Of a DNA stretch of 64,000 bases, positions 8,474 through 18,253 are shown in pieces (position 1 is the stretch's first letter; every line of letters starts with the position of its first letter). The position numbers and the translations under genes are program-made. Source of the DNA: DATJGR01 sp963735085 (lineage in GTDB: Bacteria; Pseudomonadota; Gammaproteobacteria; Pseudomonadales; Azotimanducaceae). Location of the stretch: assembly GCA_963735085.1 (NCBI GenBank), contig CAVTJP010000002.1:372001-436000 (forward strand), written 5' to 3'. The notes beneath the pieces were generated by a model, which saw only the letters and a program-made list of their open reading frames with translations, was not told the origin of the DNA and ran no database searches.

Positions 8474-9832
8474 TCATGATGACGCATTCGGGCAGGCCAG
8501 GCGCAGCCACGCATAGCCGAGCACGCCCGCGAGTAGCGATGTGCCGATCACGCATTGCTTGGTGATCGCGAGCAGTTCAACGTGATCGGAATAGCTCAAC
8601 GTCGCGATGAACAGCGACATCGTGAAACCGATCCCGCCGAGCATCCCCAGGCCGATTAAATGTCGCCAGGTCAGTGCCGCTGGCAATGCGGCAACGCCAG
8701 TCAGCTTGCCAAGGGCGATGCCACTGATGATGCCGAGCGGCTTTCCGACCAGCAGCCCGAGCACGATCGCGGTGCTCAGACTGCTCGCCCAGGCAGCCTT
8801 CAGTGTTTCGCCGGATACGACGACGCCCGCGTTCAGCAATGCGAACGTCGGCATCACGACGAAGCTGATCGGCTTCTGGAGCCGAGTCTCCCAACGGCGT
8901 AACGGAGCGGTGGCTTCCGATGCCACGTGCAGCACATCGCGCGCGATGTCGTGCTGCGCGGGCTGTTCGAGAATCGTGTCGGTATCGGCGTCGTGCTCGC
9001 GTTCGAAGCGCTTGATTTTCTGTCGGACGTTCTCGACAAACGATCGTCGCGCAATCGCTGGGCGCACCGGCGCGGCACATGCGACGACGACGCCTGCCAG
9101 CGTCCCGTGCAGACCCATCCGCATGAACAGCCCCCATAGCACTACACCGACGACAAGATACCCAACGCCGTTTCTGATGCCACCGAGATTCAACGCGATG
9201 AGCGCCACGAGGCATCCAGCGACAGGAATCAAAGGCCCGGTATCGAATTGTGGCGTGTAGCCGATCGCGATCACGATGATTGCACCGAGATCGTCGACCA
9301 CGGCCAGACCCACCAGAAATGCACGCGCCGCAGACGGGATTCTGTCGCCCAGCAGTACCAGCAGCATCAGCGCGAACGCGGTGTCGGTTGCCACGGGGAT
9401 GGCCCATCCTTTGCTGATCTCTTGCGTGTTCGCTGCGAGCAGGAACAGCAGCGCGGGTAACAGCATGCCGCCGCCCGCCGCGCATAGCACCGCTGACGCA
9501 TTGCGTAGCGCACGTAACTGGCCAACGATCAGCTCGCGCTTCAGTTCGAGCCCAAGCAGGAAAAAGAACAGCGCCATCAGTCCGTCGTTAACCCAATGTC
9601 GCAGCGTCATCTCGAACGTTGCACCGGCCAACTTGAAGCCGAACTGGATTTGCAGCATGTCGAAATATGTTTGGCTCCAGTGCGAATTGGCGACTGCAAC
9701 TGCCGCGAAGGTAGTGCACAGCAGCAGCCAGCCGGACGAACTTTCTGTAGCGATGAAATCGCGAAACGGTTCGGACAATCGATTGGCGGCGTGTTCGAGC
9801 GGGGCGCGAATAGATTCCGGCGGCGTATCCAT
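8474..9832 (-). CDS. nhaA: Na+/H+ antiporter NhaA
   Basis: A 452-residue inner-membrane antiporter exporting Na+ in exchange for protons. Many hydrophobic helices are present, and the ion-binding aspartate pair lies in LGLAVVDDLGAIIVIAIGY, with the cytoplasmic-loop motif LFFFLLGLELKRELIVGQL and the late VMPTFALLNAGV. The open frame runs 67 codons further upstream, but the ATG of MDTPPESIRAPLEH gives the usual family length, so I use it. The central loop (FVENVRQKIKRFEREHDADTD) is long and charged, as in several proteobacterial homologues. The gene converges on encapsulin and is divergent from the stress protein. Confidence 0.93.
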   Translation of the reverse strand: MDTPPESIRAPLEHAANRLSEPFRDFIATESSSGWLLLCTTFAAVAVANSHWSQTYFDMLQIQFGFKLAGATFEMTLRHWVNDGLMALFFFLLGLELKRELIVGQLRALRNASAVLCAAGGGMLLPALLFLLAANTQEISKGWAIPVATDTAFALMLLVLLGDRIPSAARAFLVGLAVVDDLGAIIVIAIGYTPQFDTGPLIPVAGCLVALIALNLGGIRNGVGYLVVGVVLWGLFMRMGLHGTLAGVVVACAAPVRPAIARRSFVENVRQKIKRFEREHDADTDTILEQPAQHDIARDVLHVASEATAPLRRWETRLQKPISFVVMPTFALLNAGVVVSGETLKAAWASSLSTAIVLGLLVGKPLGIISGIALGKLTGVAALPAALTWRHLIGLGMLGGIGFTMSLFIATLSYSDHVELLAITKQCVIGTSLLAGVLGYAWLRLACPNASS

Positions 9833-9980
9833 GGGTCCAGCCAGCGTTCCGTATTGGTCGAAATTGATCGGGATTGAGCAAGATGTGTTCCAGCCGGTGC
9901 GTTCGCGGGGCCGACGAAGCCGTGTGGCACGATCACTGCTTGAGGATTGCGATGAATGAGCTGAAAAGGGCGATGTAACG

Positions 9981-11252
9981 ATGAACACCCAACTCCAACG
10001 TGCTCTGGTGATCGTGGATCCGGATCGCGTCAACCCCGCCGCGCCAATGGAATCCGTTTTGATTGCGCGTAGCGTTGCGCTTGCGAAGGCGACCGGCTGC
10101 GAACTGGAACTGTTCCATGTGTGCTATGACGGCGCGCTCGATCAGAAGCTGTTCGCGTCGGACGAGACCGTCGCGCAGGAAAAAGAACGTTTCGCGAATC
10201 ACGCGGCGACGCGGCTATCCGAAGTCGCGATCGCGCTCCAGTCACAAGGCGTTGCGGTGCGCTGCGACGTGCGTTGGGACAGTCCGCGGGTGGACGCGAT
10301 CCTGCGCAAGGTCAACGCGTACGGAGCGGACGTCGTGTTGAAAGAGTCCGGTGAACACGGCTATGTCTTGGGTTTGATCTCGAATACCGATTGGGACCTG
10401 ATTCGCCACTCGCCCGCGCACGTCTGGTTCGTGAAGCCAGACCGTGCTGCGATCAATCGCCTGGTCACCGCAGTTGGTTGCATCGCGGGCACCGACGAGA
10501 TTATCTCCGAATCGGACTATGCGGTCTTTCGTGTTGCGCGAACGATAGCCGCGGCGTTGCAGGCGGAGAACCTTCCGGTTCACGCGTATCAGGTCCCGCG
10601 AACGCTGCCGGCCTACTCGACGTATGCACCGAACCTGGGTGGTTTGAGCTTTTCCGGCGGCGAGATACTGGCGTTGGAGCAAACCCGCCGCGAGGTCGAG
10701 CATCGACACGGTCAATCGATACGCGCGTTCGCGGATTCCTTTGAACTGGATCCGGATCGGGTAACGCTATTGCAGGGCGATGCGAGCCGTGTGTTGACCG
10801 AGTTTGCTGTCTCGTCCGACGCTGATCTCATCGTGATGGGTGCGCGCAGCCTGAATGATTGGGAGCGCGCCATGAATTCGGTCACCGCAGAGCCGGTGCT
10901 CGCTCGTGCCTCGTGCGACGTACTGTTCGTGCGTGATGGTGGCGGAGCCAACGCCGATCAGCGCGAGCGACCGATTCGAGGTGTCCCGGCATTCGACCTG
11001 GAGCAAGCCATTATCGATCCGCAACGTGCATTCGGTACGCCGAACGCTGTTGCCGACGCGCATGACCTCAGTATCGGGATGCGCAGACGCATTCTGCAGG
11101 CCTGGGAACAAGACGTGCGCGCGCAGATGGTGGAAGAGGACGAGGGCGGGCTGGTTCAGCGGGTGGATGCCGGCCTGCTAGGGAAGATTGACGCCGCGAG
11201 GTCGCGACTATCCACCGAAGATGCGCAGGTGCGGCAGACTGCGGCTGACTGA
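9981..11252 (+). CDS. Tandem universal stress protein with an additional C-terminal domain
   Basis: 423 residues: two UspA-type domains (about 1-150 and 160-312) like UspE, plus a C-terminal block. The first domain has RALVIVDPDR and EHGYVLGLISNTDWDLIRHSPAHVWFV; the second ends in SDADLIVMGARSLNDWERAMNSVTAEPVLARASCDVLFVR. Residues about 330-395 (DPQRAFGTPNAVADAHDLSIGMRRRILQAWEQDVR in outline) resemble a short domain that usually exists as a separate small proteobacterial protein with the pattern DP..vF.sP..v....L....K..IL..WE.DaR. The fusion is therefore unusual. It is expected to act in the cytoplasm in stress survival; partner unknown. The ribosome site is AAAAGGG. Confidence 0.85.
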   Translation: MNTQLQRALVIVDPDRVNPAAPMESVLIARSVALAKATGCELELFHVCYDGALDQKLFASDETVAQEKERFANHAATRLSEVAIALQSQGVAVRCDVRWDSPRVDAILRKVNAYGADVVLKESGEHGYVLGLISNTDWDLIRHSPAHVWFVKPDRAAINRLVTAVGCIAGTDEIISESDYAVFRVARTIAAALQAENLPVHAYQVPRTLPAYSTYAPNLGGLSFSGGEILALEQTRREVEHRHGQSIRAFADSFELDPDRVTLLQGDASRVLTEFAVSSDADLIVMGARSLNDWERAMNSVTAEPVLARASCDVLFVRDGGGANADQRERPIRGVPAFDLEQAIIDPQRAFGTPNAVADAHDLSIGMRRRILQAWEQDVRAQMVEEDEGGLVQRVDAGLLGKIDAARSRLSTEDAQVRQTAAD

Positions 11253-11627
11253 CGTTGTTGGTTCACCAATCGTCGATTCGCTGCGACGCGGTCGATGTGC
11301 AGCTCTGAGGCGCCTGACGGGCGGCGGTTGGGGTTCCTTCACCTTGGGCGATTTCGGCCGCGGATCCTTCACCGGCGTCGGGGGCTTCTCGGTGTCGGGA
11401 ACCGGCGGTCGTTCGCGTTCGCATCCCGACGATTTGATCGGCTCTGGTTTCGGGTCGCCAATTCGGCCGGGTGTCGGGCGTTTCGGTGGAATGGGGGGCG
11501 CCGGTCGTTCCGGGGGAATCTTCTCCCGGTCCGGCTGTTTGCCGGGTAGCGGTCGCGGTTCTGGCGGGTTGTCGGGTTTGGGCGGCTTACGCTGAGATCT
11601 AGTGGCGGTCATTATGTACGCAACCAT
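11208..11627 (-). CDS. Small proline-rich, charged protein of unknown function
   Basis: 139 residues starting MVAYIMTATRSQ. The middle is low-complexity Pro/Lys/Glu/Arg (PPEPRPLPGKQPDR, PPKRPTPGRIGDP, KDPRPKSPKVKEP). The start is supported by GAGGAAGC eight or so bases upstream on the minus strand. The complementary plus-strand frame is glycine-rich and lacks such a site, so I prefer the minus strand. The last 45 bases overlap the end of the stress-protein gene in the opposite direction. Likely disordered; no function can be given, and it may be a spurious frame in GC-rich DNA. Confidence 0.45.
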   Translation of the reverse strand: MVAYIMTATRSQRKPPKPDNPPEPRPLPGKQPDREKIPPERPAPPIPPKRPTPGRIGDPKPEPIKSSGCERERPPVPDTEKPPTPVKDPRPKSPKVKEPQPPPVRRLRAAHRPRRSESTIGEPTTSVSRSLPHLRIFGG

Positions 11628-11972
11628 TTTGAGCTTCCTCGACGACGTTGCTGTCTGGCCATTCCTGATACTCGAGCACTGCGGGCGCCAACTATTGGCG
11701 CACTCTGACTCTGATTGCAGCAATATCCGTACCACCCGTTTATTTCGCAGGATCGGAGTTTCGTCGCACGGCAGTGGGGCGCCCCTTAGTCGAGCTGTTT
11801 TTCGATGACGAACGTGCTCTTGGCTGGCACAGCCGTTGTCCTGACAGTGCCGCATCGTCAAATCGAGCGACTGCTCGAGCAGCGCCCCCGGTGCAGCTGA
11901 AGTTCGCGTAGTGGCGATCGCTGCACGAGCGCATTGACGATCACCGACGAATTCAGGCCACGGCGTGCAGGG
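11628..11972. other. Intergenic stretch without a supportable gene
   Basis: 345 bases between two minus-strand small genes. Only short frames with atypical composition are present, and no hairpin-plus-U-tract or RNA gene was seen. Confidence 0.5.
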
Positions 11973-12272
11973 TCATGATCGCTTCTGGTAGTCGCGCGTG
12001 ACTGCGGGGTCGTGCTCGGCAGCGCGCTTACTCGCCTTCCGCTCAGCGGTGCGCAGCTCCTTCTCGATGCCTGTATCGTCATCTTTGGCTGCATCTGCGG
12101 CCGCGCGGCGCCCGCGCCGCGACTTTACAAACGCGCGTTCTGTCGCGTTGAAGCGGCGGGCGGCGTCGCGATTACCTTCGCCCTGATTCTGTTCGGACGC
12201 ATCGTCGGATTGTACGCGACGCTGTTTCGAACCCGCGTTGCCTTTGGTGGAACGGTTGTCTTTATCTGCCAT
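11973..12272 (-). CDS. Small hydrophilic conserved hypothetical protein
   Basis: A 99-residue highly charged protein starting MADKDNRSTKGNAGSK. It contains the pattern GEGNRDAARRFNATERAFV followed by an acidic/basic helix and the ending HDPAVTRDYQKRS. Small proteins with 'GEG...AAR.FN...' and a terminal 'R-D-Y' are common in beta- and gammaproteobacteria and have no assigned function. The ATG lies after GGCAGAT; an upstream extension of the frame is Cys-rich and unlike the family. Probably disordered and soluble. Identity as a real gene rests on the recognisable family pattern. Confidence 0.65.
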   Translation of the reverse strand: MADKDNRSTKGNAGSKQRRVQSDDASEQNQGEGNRDAARRFNATERAFVKSRRGRRAAADAAKDDDTGIEKELRTAERKASKRAAEHDPAVTRDYQKRS

Positions 12273-12573
12273 GATCTGTCTCGCTTGTGATCGGTTGCTG
12301 GAAGAACCTGCCGGGAGTTGGTAGATCGTGCAGTCGCGCTTGCAGGATTTACACACGCCGGCCCTGTTTGCGGTTTCGCGCGACACCGAAGGCGCGCGTG
12401 CGGATCAGTCAAGGACGTGAAGCAGAATGCATGCCAGGAACAGGCGCGCTGCGGCACAGGCATTGCAGGTCGTGTCAAGGTACGCTTGAGTATCCCGGCG
12501 GTGTGTCGCGTCGCGCGAGCCGCGACCGCTCTGGACTGTTGGCAATTGCCGTCGACCTGATTGAGGGGCTCGG
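12273..12573. other. Intergenic stretch upstream of fadE
   Basis: 301 bases between divergent genes. It should carry the fadE promoter, but I could not identify a convincing -35/-10 pair or a FadR-like palindrome, and no gene is supported. Confidence 0.45.
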
Positions 12574-14835
12574 ATGACGAATTCCATGCGCAAACGTTTC
12601 GTTACACGCTATGTGTTCAACTGGGCGCGCGGAGTTCTGCCGAAGCTGTCGCAGACCGAACGCGAGGCACTCGAAGCCGGTGAGGTGTGGTGGGATGCCG
12701 AACTGTTCACTGGCAATCCCGATTGGCGCAAGCTGCTCGCCACACCGCCTGCGCGGTGCAGCGAGGAAGAGCGGCGATTTCTCGATGGTCCGGTTGCGCA
12801 ACTATGCGGCATGCTCGACGACTGGCAGATCAACTGGGAATTGGGCGACCTGCCGCAACCGGTGTGGGCGTTTCTGAAGCAGCACAAGTTCTTCGGCATG
12901 ATCATCCCCAAGCAATACGGTGGGCTTGGGTTTTCGGCCTACGGACATTCACAGGTCATCCGGCGGATCTCCACGCGATCGACGACTGCGGCGGTCACGG
13001 TGATGGTGCCCAACTCGTTGGGGCCAGGCGAATTGTTCATGCAGTACGGCACGCCGGAGCAGCGCGAATACTGGTTGCCGCGTCTCGCCGACGGGCGTGA
13101 AATTCCCGCGTTCGGATTAACCAGTCCGGCCGCCGGCTCCGATGCGTCGGCGATGACCGACAGCGGCGTCGTCTGCAAAAGCGAATGGCAAGGCGAAACG
13201 GTCACTGGTATCCGTCTGAACTGGCATAAGCGCTACATCACGCTCGGGCCGGTCTGCACCGTGCTCGGTCTCGCGTTCAAGTTGCGCGATCCGGATCGTC
13301 TCCTGGGCAGTGTCGAGGACATCGGCATCACCGTTGCACTGGTACCGACGGACCTCGACGGCGTCTCCATCGGCCGGCGCCATCTGCCGTGCATGCAGAT
13401 GTTCCAGAACGGGCCGAACTGGGGCACAGACGTGTTCATCCCGATGGATCACGTCATCGGCGGGCAAGCGTGCGTCGGCAAAGGCTGGGCGATGTTGATG
13501 AGTGCGCTCGCCGCCGGGCGCGGCATTTCATTGCCATCGCAATCTGCCGCGGCAGCGGCGCTGTGCGCGCGGACCACGGGTGCATATGCGCGGGTGCGGC
13601 GCCAGTTCAACATTCCGATCGGAAAATTCGAAGGTGTTGGTCGTCGGCTGGGACGCCTCGCCGGCCGCGCCTATCTGCTAGATGCGGGGCGCAAACTGAC
13701 CTGCGCCGGACTCGATGAGGGGCGCAAGCTCGCGGTGATCTCCGGCTTGATGAAAGCCAACGCAACCTATCGGATGCGAGAGTCGGTGGATGATGCGATG
13801 GACGTGCACGCCGGTAAGGCGGTAATCGACGGGCCGCACAATTATCTCGGCAATGTGTACCGCGGTGTGCCCGTCGGCATTACCGTCGAAGGCGCGAATA
13901 TTCTCACCCGCAACCTCATGGTCTTCGGCCAGGGTGCGATTCGGTGTCATCCGCACCTGCTCACCGAAATGCTCGCGCTGGAGCAAACCGATGATGCGAA
14001 GGCACTCGATGCGTTCGACGATGCGTTCGCGGCGCACGTCAGCCACAGCGTCAAGACGGTGTTTCGCGCGTGGGCGCGCAGTTGGACGCGCGGCCGTTTC
14101 GCGCCGGCACCGCAGGCGGGCCTGGCAACGCCGCTTTACCGCCAGCTGTCACGCTATTCGGCGGCGTTCGCACTGACTGCGGACTTAGCGCTGGTCACCT
14201 TGGGCGGCGCGCTGAAGCGAAGGGAAATGCTCTCGGCGCGGCTGGGTGATGTGCTGTCAGAACTGTATCTGTTGTCGGCTGCATTGAAGCGCTGGGAAGA
14301 CGAAGGACGTCAAGTTGCGGATTTTCCCGTGTTGCAGTGGTGCATGCTGGAAGGCTTCGGCACCATCGAACGCCGTCTCGACGAGGTGCTGACGAATCTT
14401 CCCGGCCGCGCGGTGTCGTGGTTTCTGCGCTTCATTACCTGGCCGCGACGGAACGGTGGGGCGCCCGATGAACTGACGCTCGAAGTCGGGGCATTGTTGA
14501 TGGCACCGTCGGCGACGCGCGAGCGACTGACCGAAGGGGTCGATCGCGGTGTTGGCGACGACGGCTTGTCGCGGCTCGAACGTGCGTTTGATCTGATCGT
14601 GGAAACACAAGCGATTCGCGACAAGATGCAGCGTGGCGGCGCCGCGGATGCGCACGCAGCGCACGAAGCCGGCCTGATTACCGCGGCCGAGGCGGAACAC
14701 TGGAATCAGGCCGAGGCGGCGGTGGATCGGGTGATTGCGGTCGATGATTTCGAGCCGGGCGCGTTCGCACGCGCTGCAGGCAACGAAAGCAGCACAGCCG
14801 ATTCATCGGCTCGTTCGTCGCAGGCCGTCGGATGA
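12574..14835 (+). CDS. fadE: Acyl-CoA dehydrogenase, FadE type
   Basis: A 753-residue FAD-dependent acyl-CoA dehydrogenase of the large FadE class, catalysing the first oxidation of beta-oxidation (acyl-CoA to trans-2-enoyl-CoA). The N-terminal part carries YVFNWARGVLPKLSQTEREAL; the flavin and substrate core includes IIPKQYGGLGFSAYGHS, AFGLTSPAAGSDASA and the HKRYITLGPVCTVLGLAFK segment. The C-terminal 250 residues (after GQGAIRCHPHLLTEMLAL) form the DUF1974 helical domain that separates FadE from ordinary acyl-CoA dehydrogenases. Its stop overlaps the fadI start (ATGA), so the operon is translationally coupled. It heads a five-gene fatty-acid degradation unit. Confidence 0.93.
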   Translation: MTNSMRKRFVTRYVFNWARGVLPKLSQTEREALEAGEVWWDAELFTGNPDWRKLLATPPARCSEEERRFLDGPVAQLCGMLDDWQINWELGDLPQPVWAFLKQHKFFGMIIPKQYGGLGFSAYGHSQVIRRISTRSTTAAVTVMVPNSLGPGELFMQYGTPEQREYWLPRLADGREIPAFGLTSPAAGSDASAMTDSGVVCKSEWQGETVTGIRLNWHKRYITLGPVCTVLGLAFKLRDPDRLLGSVEDIGITVALVPTDLDGVSIGRRHLPCMQMFQNGPNWGTDVFIPMDHVIGGQACVGKGWAMLMSALAAGRGISLPSQSAAAAALCARTTGAYARVRRQFNIPIGKFEGVGRRLGRLAGRAYLLDAGRKLTCAGLDEGRKLAVISGLMKANATYRMRESVDDAMDVHAGKAVIDGPHNYLGNVYRGVPVGITVEGANILTRNLMVFGQGAIRCHPHLLTEMLALEQTDDAKALDAFDDAFAAHVSHSVKTVFRAWARSWTRGRFAPAPQAGLATPLYRQLSRYSAAFALTADLALVTLGGALKRREMLSARLGDVLSELYLLSAALKRWEDEGRQVADFPVLQWCMLEGFGTIERRLDEVLTNLPGRAVSWFLRFITWPRRNGGAPDELTLEVGALLMAPSATRERLTEGVDRGVGDDGLSRLERAFDLIVETQAIRDKMQRGGAADAHAAHEAGLITAAEAEHWNQAEAAVDRVIAVDDFEPGAFARAAGNESSTADSSARSSQAVG

Positions 14836-16145
14836 CGACCGACAACAACACCGATCGTGACGTCTACATCGTGGACGGCGCGCGCACGCCGTTCCTGAAA
14901 GCGCGCCACGGACCCGGCCCGTTTACGCCGGTCGATCTTGCAGTGCAATGCGGCCGCCCGCTGCTGCTTCGCCAGCCGTTTTCGCGCGACGCATTCGATC
15001 GCGTGGTGCTGGGTTGCGCAAATGTGATTGCGGATGAGATGAATCCAGGGCGCGTTGCGGCACTGCGGCTTGGCATGGGCGCCGCCATGACGGCGTTCAC
15101 GGTGCAGATCAACTGCGGCTCCGGCATGCAATCCATCGACACCGGGTGTGATCTGATCCGCGGCGGCCGTGCCGATCTGGTCCTCGCGGGCGGAACCGAG
15201 GCACTGAGTCATGCGCCATTAGTCTATCGTCAGGAAGCGGTGCGTTGGTTTGCCGACCTTGCGGCGGCGCATGGGGTCGTCGACAAAACGGTGGCGGCGG
15301 CCGGCATCGGCCCAGCGCGTTTGAATGCGTTGTTGAATCCGGTGTTAGGCCTCGAACGCGGCCTGACCGATCCGATCACCGAACTGAACATGGGGCAGAC
15401 CGCGGAACTGGTCGGCTATCTGTTCGATATCACGCGCGCAGCTGCCGACCAGTACGCGGTCGGTAGCCATCTGCGTCTGGCGCACGCGCAATCGAACGGC
15501 TGGCTCGATGGCGAAGTGGAAGCGGCGATTACGCGCGATGGTGAAGTGTTCGAGCGCGACAACGGGGTGCGGCCCGATACGTCGATCGACGCGCTTGCGC
15601 GACTGGAGCCGGTGTTCGAGCGCCCGTGGGGCAACGTGACCGCGGGGAACAGTTCTCAGATCACCGACGGCGCGTCTTGGCTGATTCTGGCGTCGGCGCG
15701 GGCCGTTGAGGAGCATCGGCTCGAACCGAAGGCGCGGATCGTCGATCGTACGTGGGCCGCGCTGGATCCGTCGATCATGGGCCTGGCTCCGGTGCTGTGC
15801 GCGCATACGCTGCTGCAGCGCGCGGCGTTCGACATCGACGATATTGACCTGTGGGAACTGAATGAAGCGTTTGCTGCGCAGGTGCTTGCCTGTCTGGCGG
15901 CATTCGAGGATGACGATTTCTGCCGGCAAACGCTCGGCCGCGACGTTGCGATGGGGCGCATCGATCGGACGAAGCTGAATGTGGACGGCGGCGCGATCAG
16001 CCTCGGTCATCCGGTCGGCACCAGTGGCAACCGGATCGTGCTGCATCTGGTCAATGCGTTGCGCCGCAGCGGATTCAAGCGCGGCATTGCGACCGAATGT
16101 ATCGGCGGTGGCCAGGGCGGCGCGATGTTGATCGAAATCGTATGA
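14832..16145 (+). CDS. fadI: Acetyl-CoA acyltransferase (3-ketoacyl-CoA thiolase), FadI type
   Basis: A 437-residue thiolase cleaving 3-ketoacyl-CoA with CoA to acetyl-CoA and a shortened acyl-CoA. The nucleophile is C95 in INCGSGMQSID; the second signature is VDGGAISLGHPVGTSGNR with its histidine; and the catalytic cysteine loop near the end is ATECIGGGQGGAMLIE. The length (longer than FadA, about 390) and the coupling to a FadJ-type partner favour the FadI subgroup. It overlaps fadE upstream by four bases and fadJ downstream by four bases. The two subunits normally form the trifunctional complex. Confidence 0.92.
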   Translation: MTTDNNTDRDVYIVDGARTPFLKARHGPGPFTPVDLAVQCGRPLLLRQPFSRDAFDRVVLGCANVIADEMNPGRVAALRLGMGAAMTAFTVQINCGSGMQSIDTGCDLIRGGRADLVLAGGTEALSHAPLVYRQEAVRWFADLAAAHGVVDKTVAAAGIGPARLNALLNPVLGLERGLTDPITELNMGQTAELVGYLFDITRAAADQYAVGSHLRLAHAQSNGWLDGEVEAAITRDGEVFERDNGVRPDTSIDALARLEPVFERPWGNVTAGNSSQITDGASWLILASARAVEEHRLEPKARIVDRTWAALDPSIMGLAPVLCAHTLLQRAAFDIDDIDLWELNEAFAAQVLACLAAFEDDDFCRQTLGRDVAMGRIDRTKLNVDGGAISLGHPVGTSGNRIVLHLVNALRRSGFKRGIATECIGGGQGGAMLIEIV

Positions 16146-18253
16146 GCACGAGCATGGTTGCGACATCAGGCAATGTATTGGCGGTACTCGCGGATCGTTC
16201 ATTGGCACTCGGCCCGGTTGGACCACCCGACCATGCGCTGGCGCATTGGCGCCTCGCGCGTGCCGCCGACGGAATTGCATGGCTGCTGTTGGATCGTGCC
16301 AACGAGTCGGCAAACACGCTGTCCGAACCCGTCATGCGTGAACTCGATGCGATGCTCACGAAGCTGCAGGACGCTCCGCCGCGCGCACTGGTTATTCGTT
16401 CGGCAAAAGCATCCGGCTTCATTGCCGGCGCCGATATCCGCGATTTCGAAGATTCCGCCGACGAAGCGGCCGTGCGAGAACGGATGCAACGCGCAAACCG
16501 CATCACCGATCGACTGGCGTCGCTCGAGTATCCGACGATTGCGGTCATCCACGGCTTTTGTCTCGGCGGCGGTCTCGAAATCGCGCTGGCATGTGACTTC
16601 CGCATCGCGGTCGATGGTGCAAGTTTTGGCTTCCCGGAGGTCACACTGGGACTCCATCCGGGCATGGGCGGCACCGTGCGTCTGACCAGGCTGATCGACC
16701 CGCTGGATGCCCTGACGATGATGTTGAGGGGTTCGGCGGTGCACACCGCGCGGGCGCGAGAACTCGGCATCGTCGACGCAGTCACGCAGGAGCGCCACGT
16801 CGGCAATGCGGTGGCCGCGGCCGTTGCAGGCAAAATACCGCGGTCGCAACGCAGCTTGCTCGATGCTGCGCTAACGACGGCTCCCGGCCGCTCGATCGCC
16901 GCGCGCCAGATGGAAAACCGGGTAGCCGCGCGGGCGCCGAAATCACACTATCCGGCACCGCACGCGTTGATCGATCTCTGGAAGACGCACGGCGGCGATG
17001 CGGATGCGATGAAACAAGCGGAAATCGATTCGTTCGCAAAGCTGATGCGCAGCGACACGTCACGTAATCTCGTTCGCGTCTATTTTCTGCGCGAGAAGCT
17101 CAAAGCACTGGCCGGGCAGCGCAATGAACGCATCGACCATGTGCACGTGATCGGCGCCGGTGCGATGGGTGGGGACATTGCCGGCTGGTGCGCGATCAAC
17201 GGGTGCACGGTAACGTTATCCGACGTATCGCTGGCACCGATTGGGGCAGCGTTGCGGCGCGCCGCCGAACTCTGCGCCAATCGGCATCTGACGGGCATCG
17301 AGACTCGTGACGCGCTCGATCGGCTCATGCCTGATCCCAACGGTGTTGGCGTGGGGCGCGCCGATGTCGTGATCGAGGCTGCGCCGGAACGGCTGGACGT
17401 GAAACGCGCAATCTATGCCGATGTCGAACCGCGAATGAAGGCGGGAGCACTGCTGGCGAGCAACACCTCGAGCATTCCACTGGAACGTCTTGCAGGTGAA
17501 CTGCGCGACGCGACGCGCTTTGTCGGCTTGCATTTTTTCAATCCGGTGGCGCGAATGGATGTGGTGGAGGTGGTCAGCCACGCCGACGCCACGGCTGACG
17601 CTCTGGCGAGGGCGCGTGCATTCGTCGGACAGATCGACAAACTACCAGCACCTGTCACCAGCGCGCCCGGCTTTCTCGTCAACAGAGCGCTGATGCCGTA
17701 TCTGATGGAAGCCTTGATGATGATCGACGAAGGTATTGCAAAAGAAACGGTCGATCTGGCCGCGGAAGCATTTGGAATGCCGGTTGGTCCCGTCGAGTTG
17801 GCCGATCGCGTCGGTCTCGACATCTGCCTGGATGTGGCGCAGACGCTGCAGGCTTCGCTGGATGCACCAATGGCGGAGATTCCAGCGTGGCTGCGTGAGC
17901 GGGTCGAGGCGGGTGAACTCGGTCGCAAGACCGGCAACGGACTCTACGCGTGGAAGCGCGGTGATGCGCAGAAGTCCGGCCACGCCGCGTCACCAACGCC
18001 CGCAATGTCCGATCGACTGATGCTGCCTTTGCTCAATGCGTGTGTGGGCTGTCTGCGCGTGGGTGTCGTTGACGATGCCGATCTTGTCGATGGCGCAATC
18101 GTCTTCGGTACCGGTTTTGCGCCGTTTCGCGGTGGTCCGATGCATTACGCGCAGGCGCGCGGCATCTCCGACGTCATCGGCTCGCTGGAACATCTCGCTG
18201 AACAATACGGACCACGCTTCGAACCCGATTCGCACTGGCGCAGTCTGACGTAG
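16142..18253 (+). CDS. fadJ: Fatty-acid oxidation complex alpha subunit: enoyl-CoA hydratase/3-hydroxyacyl-CoA dehydrogenase
   Basis: A 703-residue bifunctional enzyme. The N-terminal crotonase domain (about 1-190) has the oxyanion segment IAGADIRDFE and the two catalytic glutamates in GFCLGGGLEIALACD and FPEVTLGLHPGMGG. The dehydrogenase domain begins with the NAD-binding GAGAMGGDIAGWCA near residue 340, followed by ASNTSSIPLERLA and the HFFNPVARMDVVEVV active-site histidine. A second C-terminal dehydrogenase repeat ends in GTGFAPFRGGPMHYA. I set the start at the ATG overlapping the fadI stop. The single-base overlap with the next gene continues the tight coupling. Confidence 0.93.
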   Translation: MSTSMVATSGNVLAVLADRSLALGPVGPPDHALAHWRLARAADGIAWLLLDRANESANTLSEPVMRELDAMLTKLQDAPPRALVIRSAKASGFIAGADIRDFEDSADEAAVRERMQRANRITDRLASLEYPTIAVIHGFCLGGGLEIALACDFRIAVDGASFGFPEVTLGLHPGMGGTVRLTRLIDPLDALTMMLRGSAVHTARARELGIVDAVTQERHVGNAVAAAVAGKIPRSQRSLLDAALTTAPGRSIAARQMENRVAARAPKSHYPAPHALIDLWKTHGGDADAMKQAEIDSFAKLMRSDTSRNLVRVYFLREKLKALAGQRNERIDHVHVIGAGAMGGDIAGWCAINGCTVTLSDVSLAPIGAALRRAAELCANRHLTGIETRDALDRLMPDPNGVGVGRADVVIEAAPERLDVKRAIYADVEPRMKAGALLASNTSSIPLERLAGELRDATRFVGLHFFNPVARMDVVEVVSHADATADALARARAFVGQIDKLPAPVTSAPGFLVNRALMPYLMEALMMIDEGIAKETVDLAAEAFGMPVGPVELADRVGLDICLDVAQTLQASLDAPMAEIPAWLRERVEAGELGRKTGNGLYAWKRGDAQKSGHAASPTPAMSDRLMLPLLNACVGCLRVGVVDDADLVDGAIVFGTGFAPFRGGPMHYAQARGISDVIGSLEHLAEQYGPRFEPDSHWRSLT

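Noticed and set aside
11188..11595. Plus-strand glycine-rich frame opposite the proline-rich gene
   Set aside because: It is the mirror image of the proline-rich minus-strand frame and lacks a ribosome site; low-complexity GC-rich DNA gives both.
16097..16141. Fifteen-residue N-terminal extension of FadJ
   Set aside because: It lies inside fadI, and the ATG overlapping the fadI stop is the better start.
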